In this document: one piece after another, positions 29,257 through 36,963 of the stretch | Numbering within the stretch: position 1 is the stretch's first letter | Layout of the letters: each line of letters begins with the position of its first letter | DNA from: Streptomyces ureilyticus | GTDB lineage: Bacteria; Actinomycetota; Actinomycetes; Streptomycetales; Streptomycetaceae | Direction: 5' to 3' | DNA: 39,996 nucleotides | Assembly (NCBI RefSeq): GCF_011045025.1 | Contig: NZ_JAAKZX010000077.1 | Location: 1 to 39,996, forward strand | Program-made: the position numbers and the translations under genes | The notes under the pieces: model-generated | What the model saw: only the letters and a program-made list of their open reading frames with translations | Databases searched by the model: none | What the model was told of the DNA's origin: nothing

Positions 29257-32190
29257 ATGCGTGGGCGGGAAATCTGGACGAGACGCGGACTATGGGTCGG
29301 CATTGGGTGTGCGGCGTTGGTCGTGCTGGCCGCCACGCTCAGGTCGGTCGGCACCGGACACAGTGGGCAGGTGCAGTTCGACGGCGCCGCGTTCGTCGTG
29401 TCCGTCGTCGGCGTCGTGGTGTCCGTCGCGGCGCTGCTCGCGGATGCCCTGCGCCACACGGACGCACCCTCGGTTCCCGGCACCGTGTGGCGGGAGACCG
29501 CCGACGCACTCGCCGAGGCGGTACGGGCCCAATGGGCTCAGGAGGCGCGGCTGCGACGGCTGCAGGACCCGGAGCCGCTGAGCGTCCGCTGGACGCGGGC
29601 CGACCGACTGCTCACGGACGACACACAGAACATCCGGCGGGGCCGACCGGTGCCGGAGCCCCGGGACGGCGACAACCGGCTGGGCTCGATCGCCGCGGCC
29701 TTCGAGGCGGTGCCGTCCCGGCGCATGGTGGTGCTCGGAAGCCCCGGTTCGGGCAAGAGCGTGCTCGCCGTGTGCTTCACCCTCGACGTGCTGAAGGTGC
29801 GCGCTCCCGGCGCGGCGGTGCCTGTGATCTTCCCGCTGGCGGCCTGGGACCCGGGCACCACTGGACTGCGTACCTGGCTCGCCGAGCGTCTCGCCGCGGA
29901 GTATCGGCCGCTCGCTGCCACCACCGGCGGCACCACACTGGCCGACGCATTGCTCGACGCGGGGTTGATCCTGCCCGTGCTCGACGGTTTCGACGAGCTG
30001 CCACCGGCGTTGTACGGCACCGCGATGCGCAGGCTCAACGCCGAGCTGGACGACGGCATGCCGGTACTCGTCACCTCGCGGACCACGGCCTGGCGCCGCG
30101 CGATCGCGTCCAGTGACGTGCTCACCGGCGCCGAGGTACTGGAACTACTCGCGCTGGACTTCGCCGAGACGGAGTCGTACCTGGAGCGCACGGCGCGTCC
30201 GGTACGGGGCCCCGACGGCCGCCGCGGCACGGTGTGGACGCCCGTGCTGAACTCCCTGCGCGAGGGTCCGCATACCCCGGCGGCCGGCGCACTCCTGGAC
30301 GTACTGACCAATCCCCTGATGGTGGCACTGGCACGCACGGTGTACGGCGACATGTCACGCGACCCACAGGAACTCCTCGACGACCGTCGCTTCGGGACGG
30401 CGGCCCTGATCGAGGAACACCTCCTCGACGCGTTCGTGCCGGCCGCGTTCGGTCACGGTGTGGTCGACACGCGGTGGCGAGCGACGGATGCCAGGCGCTG
30501 GCTCTCCTGGCTGGCCCGCGAGTTGGAACGGCGAGAGCCCAAACGGCTCGCCTGGTGGGAGCTGTACCTCTCCGTGCCGCGGGCGCTGCGGGTGTGGGCC
30601 CCCGCCCTGCTCGCGCAGCTGCTCACGTTCGCCATCGCCGCCCCCATCCTGCTCTCCAGCGTCGCGGGCGATGTCTTCGTCTTCGACGACGGACCGTCGC
30701 TGGCGGCCAATCTGGTCGGCAATCTGATCGGGTTCGCTGGCGGGCTGAGCCTGCTTCTGCCCGCGTCCGCGCGGCGGCGGACAGAGCGCGCGACCCTGCT
30801 CCGGCATCTCGGGGTCTGCGTGGTGATCGCCACCGTGGCCGCCCTCGGGTATGGCCTCACCGGTGGATCCGTGCAGTTCGGACTTCAGTTCGGCACGGTC
30901 ACGGACGGCTGGGTGCCCGAGCTGTTCGGGGGTGCAGTCTTCGGAGTGCTGATCGCCTTGTTCTTCGCAGTCGCGGGGCTGGCCCGCCATGCGGCGCCGT
31001 TGGGGCTGCCCTGGGCGGGCAGCCCCAACGGTCGGCTCACGGCACGGGCCGGGAGCGCCCTCCTCGCCTTCGCGGGGCTTGTCACGCTGAGGCCGTGGCT
31101 GTTCGGGCACGGCATCGGTACGTGGCCGATGGTGGCGGGCACCCTGTGTGTCGCCGCGGCCCTGTGCCTGTGGGCGGCGGCGTCGCGCCAGGGCGGCAGG
31201 GCAGCCGTCTCCCAGGCCGGAGCGGGCCGTATCGCCCAGCGCTTCCTGAGCGGACTGCTCCACGGTTCGGCCGTCTGCCTGCTCATCGGGGTGGCGGCCG
31301 GCGCGGTGGTGGGCGCGGTCGGCTTCGCGGTCTCCGCGGTGGAGGTCGCAGGGGCGCCCGATCTCGACGGCAAGCGGCTCGCGGGATGGTCGCACCGGGA
31401 GACACCCGACGGCGGCCGGACCGTGGAATCCTCGACGAACATCGCCGGGATTCTGGTGTACCCACCCGGGACCGCCCACCCGGCGGCGTACCCGGACGGC
31501 AGCCGTCCGCCGAGCTGCGGCCGATGCAAGTCGTTCGACACCCTGGTGACCTTCCGCGTTGCCCATGGCGACCTGCGGATCCTCGTCGACGGCGGCCGTC
31601 CGGCCAATGCGGTGAACATGCTGCCGGAGCTGCCCGAACAGTCCCGGTCCTGGCTCGCTCAGCGCGCCGCCCGGGATCCGCTCGACCAATTCCTCGCCCC
31701 AGGTGCCGCGGGCGGAGTCCTGATCGCACTGATCGGCGGACCCGCCGCGGGCCTCTACCGTGCTCTCAGCACCCCGTCCGACCTCATCCGGGCAGCCAAT
31801 CCGCAGGCCACTCTGCGTACGGATCGCATGGCGTCGCTGGCCCGGGCCGGCGTCGTGGCGGTCATGACGGGCGGCGTATGCCTGGTCCTGGCCCGGGCGT
31901 TCGCGTCACAGGGCGGGCTCGACCATGTCGCCGCGCAGATGTGGGTGCCCATGGGCACCGCCGCGCTCGCACTCACCGCTTGGGGCCAATTGGCCGTCGC
32001 CCGGGTCTGGCTGGCCACGACGGGGCGGCTGCCGTGGCGGATCATGACGTTCCTCGACGAAGCGCACCGCAGAGGGGTGTTGCGGCAGTCCGGCGCGCAC
32101 TACGAGTTCCGTCATCTGCGCATGCAGCAACGACTCGCCTCGGCCGCCGAGCCGTCCGACGACGGCACCCGGGTCACCGCTTCGCCGTAG
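29257..32190 (+). CDS. Membrane NACHT NTPase (bacterial NLR-like, possible defence)
   Basis: A 977-residue protein from an ATG with an ideal ribosome binding site (ACGGAGGTGGAACGCC). Two N-terminal helices (about 11-28, 44-63) precede a NACHT NTPase: Walker A GSPGSGKS (161-168), Walker B LPVLDGFDELP (239-249, with the double acidic Asp246/Glu247), and the sensor-like VLVTSRTTAWR (270-280). NPLMVALARTVYG (352-364) marks the helical region after the NTPase. Residues 445-700 and 815-915 contain about ten more membrane helices around an external loop (700-800) with CGRC (754-757). The end, LRQSGAHYEFRHLRMQQRLA, is a closing motif common in actinobacterial NACHT proteins. Some bacterial NACHT proteins block phage; for this one the role is unproven. 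It appears to be a single-gene unit inside an insertion between glpD and parJ. Confidence 0.85.
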   Translation: MRGREIWTRRGLWVGIGCAALVVLAATLRSVGTGHSGQVQFDGAAFVVSVVGVVVSVAALLADALRHTDAPSVPGTVWRETADALAEAVRAQWAQEARLRRLQDPEPLSVRWTRADRLLTDDTQNIRRGRPVPEPRDGDNRLGSIAAAFEAVPSRRMVVLGSPGSGKSVLAVCFTLDVLKVRAPGAAVPVIFPLAAWDPGTTGLRTWLAERLAAEYRPLAATTGGTTLADALLDAGLILPVLDGFDELPPALYGTAMRRLNAELDDGMPVLVTSRTTAWRRAIASSDVLTGAEVLELLALDFAETESYLERTARPVRGPDGRRGTVWTPVLNSLREGPHTPAAGALLDVLTNPLMVALARTVYGDMSRDPQELLDDRRFGTAALIEEHLLDAFVPAAFGHGVVDTRWRATDARRWLSWLARELERREPKRLAWWELYLSVPRALRVWAPALLAQLLTFAIAAPILLSSVAGDVFVFDDGPSLAANLVGNLIGFAGGLSLLLPASARRRTERATLLRHLGVCVVIATVAALGYGLTGGSVQFGLQFGTVTDGWVPELFGGAVFGVLIALFFAVAGLARHAAPLGLPWAGSPNGRLTARAGSALLAFAGLVTLRPWLFGHGIGTWPMVAGTLCVAAALCLWAAASRQGGRAAVSQAGAGRIAQRFLSGLLHGSAVCLLIGVAAGAVVGAVGFAVSAVEVAGAPDLDGKRLAGWSHRETPDGGRTVESSTNIAGILVYPPGTAHPAAYPDGSRPPSCGRCKSFDTLVTFRVAHGDLRILVDGGRPANAVNMLPELPEQSRSWLAQRAARDPLDQFLAPGAAGGVLIALIGGPAAGLYRALSTPSDLIRAANPQATLRTDRMASLARAGVVAVMTGGVCLVLARAFASQGGLDHVAAQMWVPMGTAALALTAWGQLAVARVWLATTGRLPWRIMTFLDEAHRRGVLRQSGAHYEFRHLRMQQRLASAAEPSDDGTRVTASP

Positions 32191-32195
32191 GCGGC

Positions 32196-32418
32196 TCAGT
32201 CCTGCTTCTCGCCGCTCGCCGAACCGGGAGATCACCGATGCCACGATGGTGATCGCCCCGTTGAGGAACTGGTTCCACAGGGCGGGCACGCCGCCCAACG
32301 TCATGACGTTCACGACGAGTTGCGGGTCAGTACGCCGGTGAGGGCGCCGAAGAGGGTGCCGCGGCTGCCCTTCAGGCTGATGCCGCCGATCACCGCTGCC
32401 GCGAACAGGTCAGTTGTG
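32196..32418 (-). pseudogene. C-terminal remnant of a sugar ABC transporter permease
   Basis: On the minus strand, AAAVIGGISLKGSRGTLFGALTGVL is followed, after a shift of frame, by LVVNVMTLGGVPALWNQFLNGAITIVASVISRF. Together these match the C-terminus of ribose/xylose-type permeases (RbsC family), where the IGG-T/S-SL-x-GG-RGT segment is followed by NxLxLLGVxxxWQxxxxGxxIxxAV. Only about the last 75 codons survive, in at least two frames. The fragment begins 6 nt from the NACHT stop codon, convergent to it. It cannot encode a functional transporter. Confidence 0.75.
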
Positions 32419-32473
32419 CGGCGCAGGCGAGGGCGGTTGTCGTACGCAGTCTCATCGGGGCTCACTCTTTTGT

Positions 32474-32881
32474 GAAGGATGCTTCGAAGTCTGCCAGACG
32501 CGCCCGTCCGGACAGGTGTGCTCGGCGATCGACTCGGGGCGCATCCGCGGGCCGAGAACCCCGGCGAGCTCGGCGTCAGACAGCGGCCGGTGCCACGACG
32601 ACCGCCGGGTCGGTGAATTGCTCGTGGAAGTGGTCGACGTACTCGATGACCCGGTTCTCGCGGCTGCCCGAGACGGCTGCACGAAGTCGACGGCGCCTGC
32701 CTGGAGAAGCTGCTTGAGGATGACGCGGTTGGCGACGCGCTCGCCGGTAGCGACCGGGACGGGCTGAGCAGCGCGCACGCCCGTGTGCCCCAGGCCGTCG
32801 TCGGGCTGGTGGGCTCCTCGATCCAGTACGGGTCGTACGGGCGAGCCCAGCCAGCCACGTGACCGCGTCGGACACGGTCAT
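32474..32881 (-). pseudogene. Decayed L-fuconate dehydratase (enolase superfamily)
   Basis: Pieces of one protein appear in order on the minus strand but in three different frames: MTVSDAVTWLAGLA (32881-32840), RPYDPYWIEEPTSP (about 32843-32803), QPVPVATGERVANRVILKQL followed by LQAGAVDFVQ (32775-32677), SREN-RVIEYVDHFHEQFTDP (32665-32600), SSPGFSAR and MRPESIAEHTCPDGRVWQ (about 32555-32488). This is the C-terminal half of L-fuconate dehydratase, where WIEEPTSPDD, ATGE...NRVxFKQLLQA, ENRxxEYVDHLHEHF and PGxSxxMxxES...PDGxVW follow in the same order. At least four frameshifts are needed. About 50 residues after FVQ, which carry the catalytic histidine segment (CPHAGGVG), are deleted. The N-terminal half is missing. 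It is a dead gene. Confidence 0.82.
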
Positions 32882-33096
32882 CCGATGTATAGCGCCGACA
32901 CCGGACAGTGTCTGGGCGCAACGTTTGAAATTGATCAGAGGCCGAGGTCGGAAACAGCTCGGATGACTGTGGGGTGTTCCGGGGTGGCGAACGGGGCAGT
33001 GATGCGTCACTCCCCCATGCAAGGGGGCTGCGGGCGCCCTGCACGCACGCCGTAAGGTTGGGGCGTACGTGAGGGCACGTCGGAAGGAGGCGCTGG
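32882..33096. other. Gap between the decayed genes and parJ
   Basis: No gene seen. The first part (to about 32960) is comparatively AT-richer (CGTTTGAAATTGATCAG) and may be the junction of the insertion. The second part holds the parJ promoter region; TAAGGT at 33053-33058 could be its -10. GGAAGGAGG (33082-33090) is the parJ ribosome binding site. Confidence 0.4.
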
Positions 33097-34095
33097 GTGA
33101 TCGAGCTCGAGGGGGTTCCCGAGCTGGTCGACCCGGTCATGGTGGCCGCGTTCGAAGGCTGGAACGACGCCGGCGACGCCGCCTCCACCGCGGTCGCGCA
33201 TCTCGACAGGGAGTGGAAGGGCGAGGTCTTCGCGGCGCTCGACGCCGAGGACTACTACGACTTCCAGGTCAACCGGCCCACGGTGTGGCTGGACGGCGGC
33301 GTACGCAAGATCACCTGGCCGACGACCCGGCTCTCCGTGGTCCGGGTCGGGGGCGAGAAGCCGCGTGACCTGGTCCTGGTCCGCGGCATCGAACCGTCCA
33401 TGCGCTGGCGCTCGTTCTGCAACGAGATCCTGGGCTTCGCCCATGAGCTGGGTGTGGAACTGGTGGTGATCCTGGGCGCCCTGCTCGGCGACACCCCGCA
33501 TACGCGTCCCGTCCCGGTCAGCGGCGTCACGTCCGACGCGGACCTGGCCCGCACCATGGACCTGGAGGAGACCAAGTACGAAGGCCCGACGGGCATCGTC
33601 GGCATCCTCCAGGAGGCGTGCACGCACGCGGGCGTACCGGCGGTCTCCTTGTGGGCGGCCGTGCCGCACTACGTCTCGCAGCCGCCGAACCCGAAAGCGA
33701 CGCTGGCCCTCCTCAACCGCCTGGAGGACCTCATCGACATGCGTATCCCGCTGGGCGAGCTGCCCGAGGACGCGCGGGCCTGGCAGTTGGGCGTGGACCA
33801 GCTGGCCGCGGAGGACAGCGAGGTCGCCGAGTACGTGCAGTCGCTGGAGGAGGCCCGGGACACCGCCGAGCTTCCCGAGGCATCGGGCGACGCGATCGCC
33901 CGCGAGTTCGAGCGCTATCTGCGGCGGCGGGACGGCGGTGGCCCGGCGGCGGGCCAGGCCGGCGGTCATGCCACGGAGAGCGGCGACCCCGCCCCCTTCC
34001 TGAGGGACAACCCGGGCGGCCGTCCCCGGCCACCGAAGCCGCAGCGCCCGGGGGCCGATGACGAGGGCTCAGCTGACGACTCGTCGGAGGACTGA
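33097..34095 (+). CDS. parJ: PAC2-family protein, ParJ-like
   Basis: A 332-residue protein from the GTG at 33097, with GGAAGGAGG ideally placed. It belongs to the PAC2 family, whose founding members are proteasome-assembly chaperones in eukaryotes. Conserved segments are VAAFEGWNDAGDAASTA, DYYDFQVNRPTV, LVRGIEPSMRWRSFCNEIL, VVILGALLGDTPHTRPVPVSG and YEGPTGIVGILQEACTHAGVPAVSLWAAVPHYV. As I recall, the S. coelicolor protein at this position, ParJ (SCO1662), binds ParA and influences chromosome segregation during sporulation. The same role is likely here. The last 65 residues are a polar, Gly/Pro/Asp-rich, disordered tail. In S. coelicolor parJ lies next to glpD; here about 4.8 kb intervenes. 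Confidence 0.88.
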   Translation: MIELEGVPELVDPVMVAAFEGWNDAGDAASTAVAHLDREWKGEVFAALDAEDYYDFQVNRPTVWLDGGVRKITWPTTRLSVVRVGGEKPRDLVLVRGIEPSMRWRSFCNEILGFAHELGVELVVILGALLGDTPHTRPVPVSGVTSDADLARTMDLEETKYEGPTGIVGILQEACTHAGVPAVSLWAAVPHYVSQPPNPKATLALLNRLEDLIDMRIPLGELPEDARAWQLGVDQLAAEDSEVAEYVQSLEEARDTAELPEASGDAIAREFERYLRRRDGGGPAAGQAGGHATESGDPAPFLRDNPGGRPRPPKPQRPGADDEGSADDSSED

Positions 34096-34113
34096 ACCGT
34101 AAGAGCGGAACCA

Positions 34114-34146
34114 CAAGGGCGGTGCGTACGCGACGCACCGCCCTTG
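34114..34146. terminator. Bidirectional terminator between parJ and mshC
   Basis: CAAGGGCGGTGCGT (34114-34127) pairs perfectly with ACGCACCGCCCTTG (34133-34146) around ACGCG. It lies between the convergent stops at 34095 and 34167. Confidence 0.87.
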
Positions 34147-34166
34147 GTTGCTTCCGAAAGCCCTCT

Positions 34167-35396
34167 TTACAGGGCCACCCCTAGGAGCGCGTCCACGGCA
34201 CGCGATACGACACCGGGGGCGCCCTCGTCGCTGCCGCCCTGTTCCTTCTGCAGGGCGGCCCAGCGGTCGACTGCGGTGAGCGCGGCCGGCGCGTCCAGGT
34301 CGTTCGCGAGGGCCTCGCGAATCTCCTCGACGAGCGCGTCGGCGGGCGGTCCGTCGGGCCGCGACACGGCGGCCCGCCAGCGCTCCAGCCGCGCGAGGGC
34401 GTCCTGAAGGACCTGGTCGGTCCACTCCCAGTCGGCCCGGTAGTGGTGCGAGAGCAGGGCGAGCCGGATGGCCGCCGGGTGGACTCCGTCGCGCCGCAGC
34501 TTCGACACGAAGACCAGGTTGCCCTTGGACTTCGACATCTTCTCGCCGTCGAGCGCGACCATGCCCGCGTGCACGTAGGCCTGCGCGAAGGGGAACTCCC
34601 CGGTCAGCGCCTGCGCGTGGGAGGCGCCCATCTCGTGGTGCGGGAAGGCGAGATCGGAGCCGCCGCCCTGGATTTCGAAGCCCATGCCCAGGTGGTCGAG
34701 GGCGATCGCGACACACTCGATGTGCCAGCCGGGCCGGCCCCGGCCGAGCGAACCGCCGTCCCAGCTTGGCTCGCCCTCCCGGGCGGCCATCCACAGCATC
34801 GGGTCGAGCGGGTTCTTCTTGCCGGGCCGCTCCGGGTCGCCGCCGCGCTCGGCGGACAGCAGCCGCATCGCGGCGGCGTCCAGCCCGGACACCTTCCCGA
34901 AGTGCGGGTCCGCCTCCACGGAGAAGTAGACGTCGCCCTCGAGTTCGTACGCGGCTCCGGCGTCGCGCAGCCGCTCGACGAGCGGGACGATCCCGGGTAT
35001 CGCCTCGACGGCGCCGATGTACTGCTTCGGCGGCAGCATTCGCAGGGCGGTCATGTCCTCGCGGAAGAGGGCGGTCTCCTTCTCGGCGAGCGCCGCCCAG
35101 TCGACGTCGTCCCGGGCGGCGCGCTCGAGAAGCGGATCGTCGATGTCCGTCACGTTCTGGACGTAGTGAACCTGCCGCTTGGTGTCGAGCCACACGCGCT
35201 GAACGAGGTCGAACGCGTTGTAGGTCGCCGCGTGACCGATGTGGGTCGCGTCGTACGGAGTGATGCCGCAGACGTAGATACGGGCGACAGGTCCGGGATC
35301 GAGGGTGATCAGACCCCCGGTCGCGGTGTCGTGGATCCGGAGGTCGCGGCCCTGTCCAGGCAGGGCGGGGACCTCAGAAGCGGGCCAGGCATACAT
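34167..35396 (-). CDS. mshC: Mycothiol cysteine ligase MshC
   Basis: A 409-residue homologue of cysteinyl-tRNA synthetase that ligates Cys to glucosaminyl-inositol using ATP, the penultimate step of mycothiol synthesis. Signatures are Cys43 and Thr46 in YVCGITPYDATHIGHAAT (HIGH at 52-55), WHIECVA (224-230, zinc ligand Cys228), FPHHEMGASHA (His253/254) and GEKMSKSKGN (KMSKS at 286-290). It lacks the tRNA anticodon-binding extension of CysS, which with GITPYD distinguishes MshC. It is cytoplasmic and is the last gene of a minus-strand cluster with the kinase-like, DUF3090 and phosphatase genes, 101 nt after the kinase-like gene. The ATG at 35396 is preceded by weak purine-rich sequence. Confidence 0.96.
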   Translation of the reverse strand: MYAWPASEVPALPGQGRDLRIHDTATGGLITLDPGPVARIYVCGITPYDATHIGHAATYNAFDLVQRVWLDTKRQVHYVQNVTDIDDPLLERAARDDVDWAALAEKETALFREDMTALRMLPPKQYIGAVEAIPGIVPLVERLRDAGAAYELEGDVYFSVEADPHFGKVSGLDAAAMRLLSAERGGDPERPGKKNPLDPMLWMAAREGEPSWDGGSLGRGRPGWHIECVAIALDHLGMGFEIQGGGSDLAFPHHEMGASHAQALTGEFPFAQAYVHAGMVALDGEKMSKSKGNLVFVSKLRRDGVHPAAIRLALLSHHYRADWEWTDQVLQDALARLERWRAAVSRPDGPPADALVEEIREALANDLDAPAALTAVDRWAALQKEQGGSDEGAPGVVSRAVDALLGVAL

Positions 35397-35497
35397 GTCT
35401 CGAGCCTAACCGGACGCATCTTCCGTATACGAACCGCATCGGCCCTGGTGGCCGGGAGGGCCCTCTTGCGTACGGGGCTGCCGCGTGCGTCGCGCTG

Positions 35498-36310
35498 CTA
35501 CACGGGCGGCCACGGGATCGCCGGCCACTCCCCCGAGGGCTCCGGGTGCCGCCCCGAGGTGAGCAGATCGGTGACACGCGCGCGCGTGGCGTCCAGTTCG
35601 ACCGGTGTGATGAGCTCAGCAAGCCGCAGCCCCAGCGCACCGTCGAGGGCCTCCTTGAGCCCTGCGAGGACGTCGACGGCCTCAGCGGTGAGCTTCTCCC
35701 CCGCCCAGCCCCACAGCAGCGTGCGCAGCTTGTTCTCGGTGTTGAAGGTCACTCCGTGGTCGATGCCGTACAGCCGTCCCTCGGCGGTGGGCAGCAGATG
35801 CCCGCCCTTGCGGTCGGCGTTGTTGATCACGGCGTCGAGCACGGCGAGCCTGCGCAGCCGCTCGTCGTCGGCGTGCACGAGCAGCGCCGTACGCCCCTGG
35901 CCGACCTCGGCGAACCCGACGGCCTTCCAGCCCTCGCCGGGCTCCTCGCCGTCGACCAGCGCGAGCAGCTCGGCGCCGGGCACCGGCTCGATCCACTGCT
36001 GGCACATGCCCTCGCCGTACGGCCCGTCGCGCAGCACGGTGGCGGGGACGAGCTCCCAGCCGGTCGCCTCGGACACCTCGTAGGCGGCGACCTCCCGCTG
36101 GGCGAGGGTGCCGTCGGTGAAGTCCCACAACGGGCGCTCGCCGGCGACCGGCTTGTAGACGCAGGACTCGGTGCGGTCCTCGTACGTCACATCGCACAGG
36201 AGCACCGCGTTGGAGGCCTCACGCACCTGGCCGCGCACCGTCAGCTCGCCCTCGGCGAGCAGCTCGGCCGTGCTCATGCCTCGCGGCGGTATCCGTTCTG
36301 GCGCGGACAT
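35498..36310 (-). CDS. SCO1664-family protein (PI3/4-kinase-like fold)
   Basis: A 270-residue protein. I chose the ATG at 36310, which has GGAAGGACACGT just upstream; the open frame extends 11 codons further. It matches the conserved actinobacterial family named after SCO1664. Its motifs resemble phosphatidylinositol kinase-like enzymes: YKPVAGERPLWDF (ATP-binding Lys), REVAAYEVSEATGWELVPATVLRDGPYGEG, and a catalytic loop VLDAVINNADRKGGHLL with YGIDHGVTFNTE (Asp-His-Gly metal site). It probably phosphorylates something, but the substrate is unknown. Its start overlaps the DUF3090 gene by 37 nt, so translation is coupled. Its constant place beside mshC suggests a link to thiol metabolism; this is inference. 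Confidence 0.9.
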   Translation of the reverse strand: MSAPERIPPRGMSTAELLAEGELTVRGQVREASNAVLLCDVTYEDRTESCVYKPVAGERPLWDFTDGTLAQREVAAYEVSEATGWELVPATVLRDGPYGEGMCQQWIEPVPGAELLALVDGEEPGEGWKAVGFAEVGQGRTALLVHADDERLRRLAVLDAVINNADRKGGHLLPTAEGRLYGIDHGVTFNTENKLRTLLWGWAGEKLTAEAVDVLAGLKEALDGALGLRLAELITPVELDATRARVTDLLTSGRHPEPSGEWPAIPWPPV

Positions 36311-36864
36311 ACGTGTCCTTCCGGATCGAGCGGGAGGCTGCACAGCGGGCAGGGCGGCCGTCCCGCGTTGACGACGTCGAGGGCGCGCTTGGCGAAGGCC
36401 CTGGCCTGTGCGCCGGTGAGGCGGACCCGGAGCATCGGCGGGCCGTTCTCCTCGTCCTGGAGGAGCCGCTCCTCAGCGGCGGCGAGGTCCTCCTCGGAGT
36501 CTGCGTCCAGCTCGACGAGCGCCTGCGCCTCGACGATCATGCGCTGCTCGTCACCGTCCCAGGCCAGCGCCATGGTGCCGACCCGGAACTCCTCCTCCAC
36601 GGGAGTCTCAAGAGGTTCGGTGTCCGAGACTTCCGTCGGGGCCACCGCCGGGACGGCCGCACTGCCTCCCGTACGTCGTACGACCTCGTCGAGAAGCTCG
36701 TCCATCCGCTCGGCGAGCGCCGCCACCTGCGTCTTCTCCAGAGCCACGCTGGTCACCCGGGGCCCGGCGGTGGCCTGCAGGAAGAAGGTACGGCGCCCGG
36801 GCAGCCCGACCGTACCGGTCACGAAACGGTCCGGTGGGTCGTAGAGGAACACCTGACGGGACAC
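36274..36864 (-). CDS. DUF3090-family protein with C-terminal zinc ribbon
   Basis: A 196-residue conserved actinobacterial protein of unknown function. The first half begins SRQVFLYDPPDRFVTGTVGLPGRRTFFLQA and VTSVALEKTQVAALAERMDELLDEV. The middle has FRVGTMALAWDGDEQRMIVEAQAL. The C-terminus has CPLCSLPLDPEGHVC (Cys172, Cys175, His184, Cys186), a likely zinc ribbon. The ATG/GTG start at 36864 is preceded by AGACAGGACGTGTC. It is translationally coupled to the SCO1664-type gene and lies 99 nt after the phosphatase gene. The trio with mshC downstream is repeatedly conserved in actinobacteria, which points to a shared but unidentified process. Confidence 0.9.
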   Translation of the reverse strand: MSRQVFLYDPPDRFVTGTVGLPGRRTFFLQATAGPRVTSVALEKTQVAALAERMDELLDEVVRRTGGSAAVPAVAPTEVSDTEPLETPVEEEFRVGTMALAWDGDEQRMIVEAQALVELDADSEEDLAAAEERLLQDEENGPPMLRVRLTGAQARAFAKRALDVVNAGRPPCPLCSLPLDPEGHVCPRQNGYRREA

Positions 36865-36963
36865 GTCCTGTCTCCATTGGATCGAGTGCTTCTGCCATCG
36901 ACTGCGTCTGCTGCTGACAACTGCTGCGCTGCTTCGACCGCTTCACCCTACTGCGGCCGACGA

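Noticed and set aside
30234..32252. Second plus-strand frame of 672 codons within the NACHT gene
   Set aside because: Arg/Pro/Gly-rich shadow in another frame; the 977-codon frame has the ribosome binding site and the NTPase motifs.
32310..33188. 292-codon minus-strand ORF across the gap before parJ
   Set aside because: It strings together pieces of two decayed genes in alternating frames with unrelated sequence; it is not one functional gene.
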